From assembly GCA_041687455.1 (NCBI GenBank), contig JAWLBY010000005.1, positions 62,001 to 126,000 on the forward strand: a stretch of DNA of 64,000 nt, read 5' to 3'. A program made the position numbers and the translations under genes. Positions 17,928 to 26,442 of this stretch are shown here, one piece after another. The stretch is from JAWLBY01 sp041687455 (GTDB lineage: Bacteria; Pseudomonadota; Gammaproteobacteria; Xanthomonadales; Xanthomonadaceae). Under the pieces are notes generated by a model. That model did no database searches, was not told the DNA's origin, and saw only the letters and a list, made by a program, of their open reading frames with translations. Position 1 is the first letter of the stretch. Every line of letters begins with the position of its first letter.

Positions 17928-20900
17928 TCAGCCCGGCCTGCCGACCACCCGCACGCTGGCCTCGGCGGCGTCGTTGGCCGCATTGCGGTCGGTGCTGCGG
18001 CTGTCGATCACCGCGCGCACGCGCAGGAAGCTCTGCGGTGCGGCACGCCGCGGCGCCACCTGCAGGCGCAGTTCGGCATTCTCGCCGCTGTTCCAGCGGT
18101 CGGCGCCGGTGCAGGTCAGCAGACTGGCGTCGACACCGTCGGCGGCGATCGAGCACTGCCAGCCGGCCGGCTCGCCGACCTGCACGCTGTCGGCCGCTGC
18201 GTTGACGGCGATGCTGAGCGCCGGCGCGCGGGCCGCTTCCGGGCCGTCGTTGCTCAGCACGACGATGAACTCGCCGCTGCGACCGGTCACCACCGGGATG
18301 CGCGGACCGCTCACGGCAACGCCGAGGTCGACCTGGCTGAACGCCGGCACGTCGATCCGGGTCAGCGCCGGATCATGGTCGGAACTGCGCACCGGCACGC
18401 TGGCATCGCCTTCCCAGCCCTCGCTGAAGTCGGTGTTGACGTGCACGTAGGTCAGCGACAGGTCGGCGGCCGCCTGCAGCGCGTCGTTGGCCAGCATGTG
18501 GTCGATCACCTGCGCGTTGCCGACATGCACATACGAGTAGCGCTGTTCGGCTGGCAGCGTCAGCGCCAGGTTCAGCAGTGGCCGGGTCACCGGCGTTTCG
18601 GCCCAGACCAGTACCTCGTCCTGCGCCGCCGGGGTACCGGCAATGATGCCCATCACATCGACGTAGCCGTCGTTGAAGTCGAATGCGTTGAAGTCGCCGA
18701 GCAGCAGGATCCGTTCCGCCGGATCGGCATCCTGACGTGCCTGCACGATCTCGCCGAGCCGCACCGCCTGCGCCATGCGCTTGGCCCGCGAGCGGTTGCC
18801 GGCGTTGATCCAACTGTCGTTGCGCGGCGTCAGACTGTTGACGTCCAGCATCGACAGCAGGTGGTTGGCGATCACCGTCAGCGGGAACTGCTCGCCGCTG
18901 TCGTCGTGCACGATCGCGGTCAGACGCAGCGGCGCGCGGTCGAACAGCGGTGCGCTGCTCGGCGTGCCATCCGGTGCCAGGAACGGATCGTTGGCGGCTT
19001 CCTCGGCGATTTCCAGCACCTCGACCCGCGGCGTGCCCGGGCGTACTTCACGGCCGCTGACCAGGAAGCCGAGCCGCTGGCTGCCCTGCTGCGACAGCAG
19101 GTGGGCCGAGTACTGCGGGCTGTCCGGGCAGTCGCCGAACTCGTTGTCGTTGATCGCCGCGGCGACCCGCTGCAGCGTCTCGAGGTTGCCGATCTCGGTC
19201 ACGCCGACGATGTCGGGCGTCTGCAGCATCGTGCAGAACACCGCGCTCAGCTTGCGCAGCCGCTCGATCGACGTGTTGGCGCCGCCGGACAGGTTCTCGA
19301 TGTTGAAGCCGGCAACGCTGATCGTGTTGGCGTCCGCTGCCGGCGCCGCGACCGGCAGCAGGCCGCCGTCGATCTGCACGACGGCGTCGGCATCGCGCAG
19401 CAGCGTGAAGTCGCCGCGGTCGTAGTACATGATGCCGGCCAGGCCGCTGACCGTGGCGCCGTTGTCGACGCTGAGCGGCAGTGCGCCAAGCAGACCGGTC
19501 GACTCGACCCGCAACCGCTCCGGATTCATGTCGAAGCGCGGCGCGTCCAGTTCGGCCGGCAGCGGCACCGCGTCGAGCACGGCGATGCCCGGCTCGCGGA
19601 ACGGGCGGGCGGTATCGGCCAGCGTCACGTAGAAGTCGCCGAAGCGATTGCTGGCGTTGACCACGCGCGCGGCGGGCAGCGTCACCCGCATGCCGTTGTA
19701 GCGGCCGAGGCGGCTGATCGGCGCAGTCGGCGACAGGTCGTCCTGCGACAGCGCGATCGCGGCTGGCAGCGGCTGGCTGTCGGCCAGCACGGTCAGCGCT
19801 GCCCAGCCGAGCTGGGTCAGCGGATAGCCGTGCGGCGTGCGGGCGAACTCGGTCACCTGGCCCTGCACGCGGACCCGGCGACCGACCTGCGCCTCGGCCG
19901 GCAGGCCGGCACTGCCGACGAACACGAACAGGCCTTCCGCGGTGGTGTCGTCGCCGTCATCTTCACCCGCTGCGCTCTGCACTAAATAGCCGTTGACCCG
20001 CAGCGCAGTGATCACGCCCTCGACCTGCACCTTCTTGCCGAGCCACGGTGAGCTGCCGATGCCGGCGCCCTGCACCGCCGAGATCGGCAGCAGCGGGGCC
20101 TGGTCGTCGTTCTCGATCGTGCCGGTGGCGCGTGCGCGGTCGGCGATCGCGCCGACGATATTGGTCAGTTCGACCGTGAAGGTTTCGTCCGACTCGACGT
20201 CGGTATCGCCGATCACCTCGACGTCGAACATCGCGGTGGTCTCGCCGGCGGCCAGCGACAGCGTGGCCGCCGCCGCCAGGTAGTCGCTGCCGGCGCGGGC
20301 GGTGCCATCGACGGTCGCGACGTCGAACTGCACCGTGTCGGTGTTCGGCGCGCTCAGCGTGATCGTGAAGCTCAGCGTCACCAGGCCGTCGTTGCCCTCG
20401 GCCGTACTGGCGTCGGCGATCGTCAAACCGGGCAGCGACGAGCCGCCGCACGGCGCGAGGTTGCTGGCGCTGTTTCGCGGGGTTGGTGCAGCGACGGTGA
20501 AATCGGCCGCGTTGTTGCGGGTGTTCGCACAGCCGCCATCATTGCGGATCGCCGCGGTGCTGTTGCTGAGGTTCGGCGTGCGGGTTCCCAGCGCGCAATT
20601 GGCGCCGCCGAAGCCGACCAGATCGATCACCGCGTCGAGCGGGCAGCTTCCGGACAGCCGGGAGCTTCCGGCAACCAGCGCCACCTTGCCGGAACTGCCG
20701 GCCATCGCGATGCCGCCGACCACGTCCGCGGTCGGCAGCGGCGCCGAACCACCGCTGCCCTTGGCCTGCTGGACCAGCAGGTACTGGCCCGGCTGCAGGG
20801 TGCCGGTCAGTGCGGTGGCCTGCCAACTGGTGCCGGTCGCCGAGGCGTACTGGACGCTCCAGCCGTCGACGCTGATCGCGTCGTTGCCGTCGTTGAACAG

Positions 20901-21059
20901 TTCGACGAAGTCGTGCGTGTAGTAGGCGCCGGAATTGCCGCCACCGCCGTAGACCTGGCTGATGACGACCTCGGCCTGGGCGGCCGGGGACAACACGAAA
21001 GCGAACAGCGCCGCCGACATGAGTCGGGCCGCGCCACGCCGGGATCGGATCGTGGACAT
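17928..21059 (-). CDS. Secreted ExeM/NucH-type endonuclease with lamin-tail and Calx-beta domains
   Basis: 1043 residues. Signal peptide ending near residue 29 (VLSPAAQA). A lamin-tail domain follows (VVISQVYGGGGNSGAYYTHDFVELFN...DGWSVQYAS), then a Calx-beta domain at about 210-330 (AEGNDGLVTLSFTITLS, GDTDVESDETFTVEL) and an OB-type region (VQVEGVITALRVNGYLVQ). The endonuclease/exonuclease/phosphatase domain spans about 560-900 (FNIENLSGG, GVTEIGNLETLQR, LLGDFNAFDF, SSDHDPALTRID), with a C-terminal repeat-type beta domain. It probably degrades extracellular DNA. Monocistronic; about 225 bp of divergent spacer separate it from kynA. Confidence 0.9.
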   Translation of the reverse strand: MSTIRSRRGAARLMSAALFAFVLSPAAQAEVVISQVYGGGGNSGAYYTHDFVELFNDGNDAISVDGWSVQYASATGTSWQATALTGTLQPGQYLLVQQAKGSGGSAPLPTADVVGGIAMAGSSGKVALVAGSSRLSGSCPLDAVIDLVGFGGANCALGTRTPNLSNSTAAIRNDGGCANTRNNAADFTVAAPTPRNSASNLAPCGGSSLPGLTIADASTAEGNDGLVTLSFTITLSAPNTDTVQFDVATVDGTARAGSDYLAAAATLSLAAGETTAMFDVEVIGDTDVESDETFTVELTNIVGAIADRARATGTIENDDQAPLLPISAVQGAGIGSSPWLGKKVQVEGVITALRVNGYLVQSAAGEDDGDDTTAEGLFVFVGSAGLPAEAQVGRRVRVQGQVTEFARTPHGYPLTQLGWAALTVLADSQPLPAAIALSQDDLSPTAPISRLGRYNGMRVTLPAARVVNASNRFGDFYVTLADTARPFREPGIAVLDAVPLPAELDAPRFDMNPERLRVESTGLLGALPLSVDNGATVSGLAGIMYYDRGDFTLLRDADAVVQIDGGLLPVAAPAADANTISVAGFNIENLSGGANTSIERLRKLSAVFCTMLQTPDIVGVTEIGNLETLQRVAAAINDNEFGDCPDSPQYSAHLLSQQGSQRLGFLVSGREVRPGTPRVEVLEIAEEAANDPFLAPDGTPSSAPLFDRAPLRLTAIVHDDSGEQFPLTVIANHLLSMLDVNSLTPRNDSWINAGNRSRAKRMAQAVRLGEIVQARQDADPAERILLLGDFNAFDFNDGYVDVMGIIAGTPAAQDEVLVWAETPVTRPLLNLALTLPAEQRYSYVHVGNAQVIDHMLANDALQAAADLSLTYVHVNTDFSEGWEGDASVPVRSSDHDPALTRIDVPAFSQVDLGVAVSGPRIPVVTGRSGEFIVVLSNDGPEAARAPALSIAVNAAADSVQVGEPAGWQCSIAADGVDASLLTCTGADRWNSGENAELRLQVAPRRAAPQSFLRVRAVIDSRSTDRNAANDAAEASVRVVGRPG

Positions 21060-21194
21060 GGGATGAATTCCTGCCGAAAAGGGGTGCCCGCCGGACCAGC
21101 GGCGTCGAAAAGGCGCGGCATTTTACTTCGGTTCAGGTTACGTCCGGATGACGGGTGGCGTCAGTTTCAACATCACGCACCTCGCCGGGCCGGC

Positions 21195-21208
21195 TTGATC
21201 CAGGTCAA
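21195..21208 (+). promoter_or_regulatory. FNR/ANR-like palindrome upstream of kynA
   Basis: TTGATCCAGGTCAA matches the FNR consensus TTGAT-N4-ATCAA at 9 of 10 positions. It lies about 77 bp before the kynA ATG and also upstream of the divergent exeM-like gene. No -10 was recognised nearby, so the site is suggestive only. Confidence 0.3.
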
Positions 21209-21284
21209 GCACACCGACCCGGCGCCTGACGGGACGGCCGGGGCTGTGGCATCGTGCCCGGCTGAGCTGGTGCCGGGGAGCCCC

Positions 21285-22136
21285 ATGAACGACCGCAACA
21301 AACGCGATCTCGAACAGGACATCACGACCGATCTGCGCGACCGACTGAGCTACGGCGGCTATCTTCAGCTCGACCGGCTGCTGACCGCGCAGAAGCCGCT
21401 GTCGCAGCCGCCGCACCACGACGAGCTGCTGTTCGTGATCCAGCACCAGGTCAGCGAGCTGTGGATGAAGCTGATGATCCACGAGCTGCGCGCGGCGGTC
21501 GCCCACCTGCGTGCCGACGACCTCGGACCGGTGCAGAAGGTGCTCGCCCGGGTCAAGCAGGTGCAGCGGCAACTGTTCGAACAGTGGTCGGTGCTGGAGA
21601 CGCTGACGCCGAGCGATTACCTGCAATTCCGCGACGCGCTCGGGCCGGCCTCCGGTTTCCAGTCGTACCAGTACCGCACGATCGAGTTCATGCTCGGCAA
21701 CAAGAATGCCGACATGATCCGCGTGTTCGACCATGACCCGGCGGTGCAGGCGGAACTGCGTGCGGTGCTCGAGGCGCCGTCGCTGTACGACGAGTTCCTG
21801 CGCCACCTGGCGCGCCAGGGGCACCCGGTGCCGGCCGAAGCAGTCGAGCGCGACTTCTCCGAGCCGCATCGGCGCAATCCGGCGCTGGTGCCGGTGTTCC
21901 GGACCATCTACGAGAATCCGGACCGCTACTGGGAAGCCTATGCGTTGTGCGAGCAACTCATCGACGTCGAGGAAAGCTTCCAGTTGTGGCGCTTCCGGCA
22001 CATGAAGACGGTCGAACGGATCATCGGCTACAAGCGCGGCACCGGCGGCTCGTCCGGCGTCGGCTTCCTGAAGCGCGCACTGGAGCTGACCTTCTTCCCG
22101 GAGCTGCTGGAAGTCCGCACCGTGCTGGGCTCCTGA
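21285..22136 (+). CDS. kynA: Tryptophan 2,3-dioxygenase
   Basis: Heme enzyme that opens the indole ring of tryptophan to N-formylkynurenine, the first step of the kynurenine route. 283 residues; the ATG at 21285 has GGGGAG just upstream. Characteristic segments are SYGGYLQLDRLL, the HHDELLFVIQHQVSELWMKL region with the distal His, SGFQSYQYRTIEFMLGNKN, and RHMKTVERIIGYKRGTGGSSG near the C-terminus. No other kynurenine gene is in the window, so the pathway must continue elsewhere. A GC-rich hairpin follows (22192-22221). Confidence 0.96.
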   Translation: MNDRNKRDLEQDITTDLRDRLSYGGYLQLDRLLTAQKPLSQPPHHDELLFVIQHQVSELWMKLMIHELRAAVAHLRADDLGPVQKVLARVKQVQRQLFEQWSVLETLTPSDYLQFRDALGPASGFQSYQYRTIEFMLGNKNADMIRVFDHDPAVQAELRAVLEAPSLYDEFLRHLARQGHPVPAEAVERDFSEPHRRNPALVPVFRTIYENPDRYWEAYALCEQLIDVEESFQLWRFRHMKTVERIIGYKRGTGGSSGVGFLKRALELTFFPELLEVRTVLGS

Positions 22137-22191
22137 GCGGGCGCCGGCAGGCGCCGCTCGCGCCGGCGCGCAAGTCGCGCCACTGCTCACT

Positions 22192-22221
22192 GTTGCACGC
22201 GTTTGAATGACGCGCTGCAAC
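22192..22221 (+). terminator. Hairpin after kynA
   Basis: GTTGCACGCGT pairs with ACGCGCTGCAAC with one bulged base and a 7-nt loop, 55 bp after the kynA stop. There is no U-run, so it may be a weak terminator or simply structure. Confidence 0.35.
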
Positions 22222-22232
22222 ATGAACGGCGT

Positions 22233-22261
22233 TTGACTCGACCGGGCGCAGCCGGTACACC
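22233..22261 (+). promoter_or_regulatory. Possible promoter for the POT transporter
   Basis: TTGACT (22233-22238) and TACACC (22256-22261) with a 17-bp spacer, 100 bp before the transporter ATG. Pattern-based; the -35 is good, the -10 moderate. Confidence 0.4.
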
Positions 22262-22360
22262 TTGCCGGCCTTTGTCCCCGCACTTCCCTCGAACTCGCGG
22301 CTGGGCAGCCGAGCGATCGGCTGCGGGGAACCGTCCGTATCGCACCAGGAGTCGCGCTGC

Positions 22361-23923
22361 ATGAGCTCAACCCGTCCACCCAGCACCCCGCCGAGCTTCA
22401 CCGAACCGGAACCGGGCGAACTCTCGGTCGCCGACAGCGGCGGCTTCCGCGCTCCGCCGCCGGGCGAGTTCCTCGGCCACCCGCGTGCGCTGTGGAACCT
22501 GTTCGGCACCGAGTTCTGGGAACGCTTCATGTACTACGGCATGCGCGCGATCCTCGCCGTGCATGTGGCTGCGGCGTTCTTCTCGCATCTCGGTGACAAG
22601 GCGGCGTCCGAGGCCAGCAAGACATACGGCGGCTATACCGCGATGGTCTACATGACCGGTATCCTCGGCGGCTACATCGCCGACCGCATGCTCGGCTACC
22701 AGCGTTCGATCATGCTCGGCGGCGTACTGATGTCGATCGGCATGTTCATGCTGATGGCGCCGGACCTGACCACGTTCCTGCTCGGCCTGGCGGTCATCGT
22801 GGTCGGCAACGGCCTGTTCAAGCCGAACATTTCGACGATGGTCGGCAAGCTGTACGCGCCGGGCGATGCCCGCCGCGATTCCGGCTTCACGATCTTCTAC
22901 ATGGGCATCAACGCCGGCGCACTGCTCGCGCCGATCGTCTGCGGCTCCTGGATCGGCGCGCAGTACGGATACCGCTGGGGCTTCTTCGCCGCCGGCATGG
23001 GCATGATTCTCGGCCTGGTCGTGTTCCAGCTCGTCAAGCACTGGCTCGGCCACGTCGGCACAGCGCCGAAGGATCGCAACGGTGGCCGAACGATGCTGCA
23101 GGTCGTGATCGGCTGTGCGCTGCTGGTGATCCCGGTCTATTTCCTGCTCAGCCAGAGTGATGTGCTCGGCGTGCTGCTGATCGTGATGATGATCGGCCTC
23201 GTGGCCTACTTCATCTGGAGCGGCATCCGCAGCGGCGAGAAGGCGCAACTGCACCGTTACATCGCGATGCTGATCCTGTTCGCCGCCAACATCCTGTTCT
23301 GGGCGCTGTTCGAGCAGGCCGGATCATCGCTGAACTTCCTCGCCCGCGATTTCGTCGATATGCCGACGATTTTCGGCTACGAGTTGCACTTCACGATCTT
23401 CCAGTCGGTCAATCCGGTCTTCATCATCCTGCTGGCGCCGGTGTTCGCGGCGATGTGGCCGGCGCTGGACCGGTCCCGCATCAACCCATCGATCCCGCGC
23501 AAGTTCGGTTACGGCCTGATCGGCGCAGCGGTCGGCTTCTACGTGCTGGTGTTCGCGATCAACTACACGGTCGGCGACAACGGCAAGATCAGTTGGATCT
23601 GGCTGACGCTGACCTACCTGATCCACACGATGGGCGAGCTGTGCCTGTCGCCGATTGGTCTCGCGATGGTGACCAAGCTCGCCCGGCCGCAGGAGACCGG
23701 CCTGGCGATGGGCGGCTGGTTCCTGTCGATCGCGATGGCGAACTTCGTCGCCGGCCGGATCGCGGCGATCGCGACCGGCGGCGGTGGCCACGAGGAGGCG
23801 GCCAGCTCGCTGGCGCAGTACGCCCAGGTGTTCGACCAGTTGTTCTGGATCGGCATCGTCATCGCCGCGGCGTACTTCCTTGCCGCGCCGCTGATCAACC
23901 GGCTGATGCATGGCGTGAAGTAA
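22361..23923 (+). CDS. Proton-dependent oligopeptide transporter (POT/PTR family)
   Basis: 520 residues and very hydrophobic. The N-terminal FWERFMYYGMRAILAVHV matches the ExxERFxxY proton-coupling motif of POT transporters, followed by GGYIADRMLGYQRSIMLGG and the PTR2 signature region FTIFYMGINAGALLAP. About 12-14 membrane helices. It imports di- and tripeptides with protons across the inner membrane. The start is the ATG at 22361, preceded by CCAGGAG; the upstream ATG at 22262 would add 33 non-homologous residues. Monocistronic, followed by a clear hairpin. Confidence 0.93.
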   Translation: MSSTRPPSTPPSFTEPEPGELSVADSGGFRAPPPGEFLGHPRALWNLFGTEFWERFMYYGMRAILAVHVAAAFFSHLGDKAASEASKTYGGYTAMVYMTGILGGYIADRMLGYQRSIMLGGVLMSIGMFMLMAPDLTTFLLGLAVIVVGNGLFKPNISTMVGKLYAPGDARRDSGFTIFYMGINAGALLAPIVCGSWIGAQYGYRWGFFAAGMGMILGLVVFQLVKHWLGHVGTAPKDRNGGRTMLQVVIGCALLVIPVYFLLSQSDVLGVLLIVMMIGLVAYFIWSGIRSGEKAQLHRYIAMLILFAANILFWALFEQAGSSLNFLARDFVDMPTIFGYELHFTIFQSVNPVFIILLAPVFAAMWPALDRSRINPSIPRKFGYGLIGAAVGFYVLVFAINYTVGDNGKISWIWLTLTYLIHTMGELCLSPIGLAMVTKLARPQETGLAMGGWFLSIAMANFVAGRIAAIATGGGGHEEAASSLAQYAQVFDQLFWIGIVIAAAYFLAAPLINRLMHGVK

Positions 23924-23976
23924 GCGCAATCACCGAACCCGGCCGGCCCATTGACGGGCCACTGGCCGGGACAAAC

Positions 23977-24002
23977 GAACGGCGGCCTGCAAGCCGCCGT
24001 TC
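23977..24002 (+). terminator. Intrinsic-type terminator after the POT transporter
   Basis: Perfect 10-bp stem GAACGGCGGC/GCCGCCGTTC with a 6-nt loop, followed by GCGTTTCC, 54 bp after the stop codon. The short T-run makes it a plausible Rho-independent terminator. Confidence 0.65.
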
Positions 24003-24111
24003 GCGTTTCCGGAGGGAGTTGCCGAGCGCTTTCGGCACTCCGCGCTCGTCGAGCGGCCGCGATTGCCATCTGCAAAGCAAGGGCGTCGCGGTCCGGGCCT
24101 GTTGGCGACGC

Positions 24112-24546
24112 TCACATCGCCGGCACGCCGACCGCATCGAGTCGGGTCAGCAGGCGCTCCAGCCACTCGCGCTCATCGTCGCCCAGTTGCGCCAGCAGTC
24201 GCCGTTCGTAATCGAGCGCCAGCGGCGCGACCTCGTCATAGACCGATCGGCCGGCCGCCGACAGCGCCAGCACCGAGCGCCGACGGTCCTCGCCATGCGT
24301 TTCGCGGGTGATCAGCCCGCGCTCGAGCAGCCGCGACACCGCGCGCGAGACGGCGACCTTGTCCATGGCGGTCCGTTCGGCGACCTCGACCGCCGACAGG
24401 TCCGGGTAGCGACCGAGCACGGCCATGATCCGCCACTCGGTGACGTCCAGCCCGAACCGCTCATGGTAGATCCGTGCAATCGCCTGGCTGATCCGGTTCG
24501 ACAGCACCGACAGCCGATACGGCAGGAAGCGTTCCAGTTCGAGCAT
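24112..24546 (-). CDS. MarR-family regulator, likely of the homogentisate pathway
   Basis: 144 residues. Winged helix-turn-helix with the MarR pattern: FLPYRLSVLSNRISQAIARIY, LTE-like TEWRIMAVLGRYPDLSAVEVAERTAMDKVAVSRAVSRLLERGLITRETHGEDRRRSVL. Start at 24546; an earlier ATG at 24597 would run into the promoter region. Divergent from hpd across 133 bp that contain a perfect palindrome inside the hpd promoter. It most likely represses hpd and neighbouring tyrosine-degradation genes, and the ligand could be homogentisate or a related aromatic. The effector is not visible in the sequence. Confidence 0.88.
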   Translation of the reverse strand: MLELERFLPYRLSVLSNRISQAIARIYHERFGLDVTEWRIMAVLGRYPDLSAVEVAERTAMDKVAVSRAVSRLLERGLITRETHGEDRRRSVLALSAAGRSVYDEVAPLALDYERRLLAQLGDDEREWLERLLTRLDAVGVPAM

Positions 24547-24591
24547 GCAGGCCACCTCGTCGGTCGACCGCCGGAACCCCGGCGCAACCGC

Positions 24592-24620
24592 TTGCAATTG
24601 GTTTCATCTGAAACTATAAC
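24592..24620 (+). promoter_or_regulatory. hpd promoter with a MarR-type operator in its spacer
   Basis: TTGCAA (24592-24597) and TATAAC (24615-24620) are spaced by 17 bp. The spacer contains exactly the palindrome GTTTCATCTGAAAC (24601-24614). A repressor bound there would occlude RNA polymerase. The divergent MarR gene next door is the obvious candidate. Confidence 0.6.
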
Positions 24621-24679
24621 AGGCGCACCGAAGGCGCAAGCGCCGCTTGCCGCCGTCATCGACCCGCCGGGAGGAGCCC

Positions 24680-25789
24680 ATGAACGCCCAGTTGCAGTCC
24701 GAATCCGCCGCGCCGAACGTCGGCATGCAGGTCACGACCTTCGAGAACCCGATGGGCATCGACGGTTTCGAATTCGTCGAGTACGCCGCGCCGGCCGGGC
24801 AGGGCGAGCTGTTGCATGCGATGTTCCGCAAGATGGGATTCACCGCAGTGCTCAAGCACACCTCGCGGCCGATCACCGTCTACCGCCAGGGCGGCGTCAA
24901 CTTCCTGATCAATGAGGAGCAGGGCGGTTTCGCCGCCGAGTTCGCCGCCAAGCACGGTCCGTGTGCCTGCGGTTTCGCGATTCGTTTCCAGAAGGACGCG
25001 AGCTGGGTGCTGGAGCAGGTGCTGTCGCGTGGCGGCGAGAAGCTCGCCGGCGAAGCCTCGCGCGCGGTGCAGCGTCCGGTGGTGTCCGGCATCGGCGGCG
25101 CGATGCTGTACCTGGTCGACAACTACGGTGCCGGCGGCGACGTGTATGCCGACTTCGCGCCGATCCCGGGCGCCGACCAGAACCCGGTCGGGTTCGGCCT
25201 GACCTTCATCGACCACCTGACCCACAACCTGTACTTCGGCAACATGGAGAAGTGGGCGGACTACTACGAGAAGCTGTTCAACTTCCGCGAGATCCGCTAC
25301 TTCGACATCAAGGGCGCGAAGACCGGCCTGGTGTCGAAGGCGATGACCGCGCCGGACGGCATCGTCCGCATCCCGCTGAACCAGTCCAGCGACCCGAAGT
25401 CGCAGATCAACGAGTACCTCGACCAGTATCACGGCGAGGGCATCCAGCACATCGCCTGCTTCACCGACGACATCTACACGACGGTCGAGGCGATGCGCGC
25501 GCAGGGCGTCGAGTTCCTCGACACGCCGGACACCTATTTCGATGTGATCGACCAGCGCATCCCGAACCACGGCGAGGACGTCGAGCGGCTGCGCCGCAAC
25601 AAGATCCTGATCGACGCCGACCCGGAGACCAAGACCCGCAAGCTGCTGCAGATCTTCACCCAGAACATGATCGGCCCGATCTTCTTCGAGATCATCCAGC
25701 GCAAGGGCAACGAAGGTTTCGGCGAGGGCAACTTCCAGGCGCTGTTCGAGAGCATCGAGCGGGATCAGATGAAGCGCGGGGTGTTGTAA
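24680..25789 (+). CDS. hpd: 4-hydroxyphenylpyruvate dioxygenase
   Basis: Fe(II) dioxygenase converting 4-hydroxyphenylpyruvate to homogentisate. 369 residues; the ATG at 24680 follows GGGAGGAG. The ligand triad is visible: His in TFIDHLTHNLYFGNM, His in GIQHIACFTDDI, and Glu in GPIFFEIIQRKGNEGFGEGN. The product is opened by hmgA, which lies downstream beyond a DUF559 gene and repeats. The DUF559 insertion presumably separates a formerly tight hpd-hmgA pair. Confidence 0.97.
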   Translation: MNAQLQSESAAPNVGMQVTTFENPMGIDGFEFVEYAAPAGQGELLHAMFRKMGFTAVLKHTSRPITVYRQGGVNFLINEEQGGFAAEFAAKHGPCACGFAIRFQKDASWVLEQVLSRGGEKLAGEASRAVQRPVVSGIGGAMLYLVDNYGAGGDVYADFAPIPGADQNPVGFGLTFIDHLTHNLYFGNMEKWADYYEKLFNFREIRYFDIKGAKTGLVSKAMTAPDGIVRIPLNQSSDPKSQINEYLDQYHGEGIQHIACFTDDIYTTVEAMRAQGVEFLDTPDTYFDVIDQRIPNHGEDVERLRRNKILIDADPETKTRKLLQIFTQNMIGPIFFEIIQRKGNEGFGEGNFQALFESIERDQMKRGVL

Positions 25790-25846
25790 GCGGCGGAATT
25801 GGCGCTTGCAGGCCATGTGGCGAGTGTTGAGCCCAGTCGGGGGCCG

Positions 25847-25887
25847 GACCCTCACCCCAACCCCTCTCCCGGGGGGAGAGGGGCTTT
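25847..25887 (+). repeat. CCCTCACCCC stem-loop element, copy upstream of DUF559 (outer)
   Basis: ACCCTCACCCCAACCCCTCTCCC pattern followed by a loop and GGGAGAGGGGCTT; the stem pairs CCCCTCTCC with GGAGAGGGG. Opposite in orientation to the next copy at 25968-26009. The two bracket about 80 bp. Confidence 0.8.
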
Positions 25888-25967
25888 GGCTCGGCGAGTT
25901 CATGCGCTGCGCACCCAGGTCTGTGGCTCTCGATGGGCTGAGGGCGTCCGCGCGCACGACGCTGTCA

Positions 25968-26009
25968 GCCCCTCTCCCCTCGGGAGAGGGGTTGGGGTGA
26001 GGGTCCGAC
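25968..26009 (-). repeat. CCCTCACCCC stem-loop element immediately upstream of DUF559
   Basis: Inverted copy of the element: CCCCTCTCCC-CTC-GGGAGAGGGG stem (10 bp, loop 3) followed by TTGGGGTGAGGGTCCGAC. The DUF559 ATG begins 2 nt later, so GGTGAGG inside the repeat is placed to act as its ribosome-binding site. Confidence 0.8.
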
Positions 26010-26010
26010 A

Positions 26011-26442
26011 ATGCCGTACAGCCCGAACCCGCCACTGCCCGACCGAACGCGCGCAACGGCCCGTGACCTCCGCAAGGGCATGAGCGACGCCGAGCAGCGC
26101 TTGTGGTTCCACTTGCGTGCCGGCCGACTCGGCGGTCACAAGTTCCGTCGCCAACACCCTGTTCCACCGTACGTCATCGATTTCTACTGCGCCGCGCGCA
26201 ACCTCGCCGTCGAACTCGATGGATCGCAGCACGACGATGCGTCCGATGCAGCACGCACCCGATACCTGAAAACACAGGGAATCACCGTGGTGCGCTTCTG
26301 GGACAACGATGTACTGAGCAATACAGATGCTGTCCTCGAGGCGATCCTTCACGCCGTCGGGGACCGAACCCTCACCCCAACCCCTCTCCCGGAGGGAGAG
26401 GGGCTCCAACTCTCGCGAGGCATGTCATGTCCGCCGTCCTGA
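26011..26442 (+). CDS. DUF559 (Vsr-like PD-(D/E)XK fold) nuclease-like protein
   Basis: 143 residues. The DUF559 core is intact: SDAEQRLWFHLRAGRLGGHKFRRQHPVPPYVIDFYC, then LAVELDGSQHDD and GITVVRFWDNDVL; the Asp of VIDFYC and the ELDGSQH segment correspond to the putative catalytic positions. The family is related in fold to very-short-patch endonucleases but its biology is unclear. The last 25 residues are read through a repeat element (TLTPTPLPEGEG), and the ORF overlaps the hmgA start by 16 nt. Located between hpd and hmgA, framed by inverted stem-loop elements: an apparent insertion. Confidence 0.85.
   Translation: MPYSPNPPLPDRTRATARDLRKGMSDAEQRLWFHLRAGRLGGHKFRRQHPVPPYVIDFYCAARNLAVELDGSQHDDASDAARTRYLKTQGITVVRFWDNDVLSNTDAVLEAILHAVGDRTLTPTPLPEGEGLQLSRGMSCPPS
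26367..26404 (+). repeat. CCCTCACCCC stem-loop element at the 3' end of DUF559
   Basis: ACCCTCACCCCAACCCCTCTCCC-GGA-GGGAGAGGGGCT pattern with a 10-bp stem. Inverted relative to the copy at 25968-26009, so the two frame the DUF559 gene like terminal inverted repeats. Confidence 0.8.

Noticed and set aside
17919..19985. A 688-codon open frame opposite the ExeM-like gene
   Set aside because: Antisense shadow, low-complexity translation.
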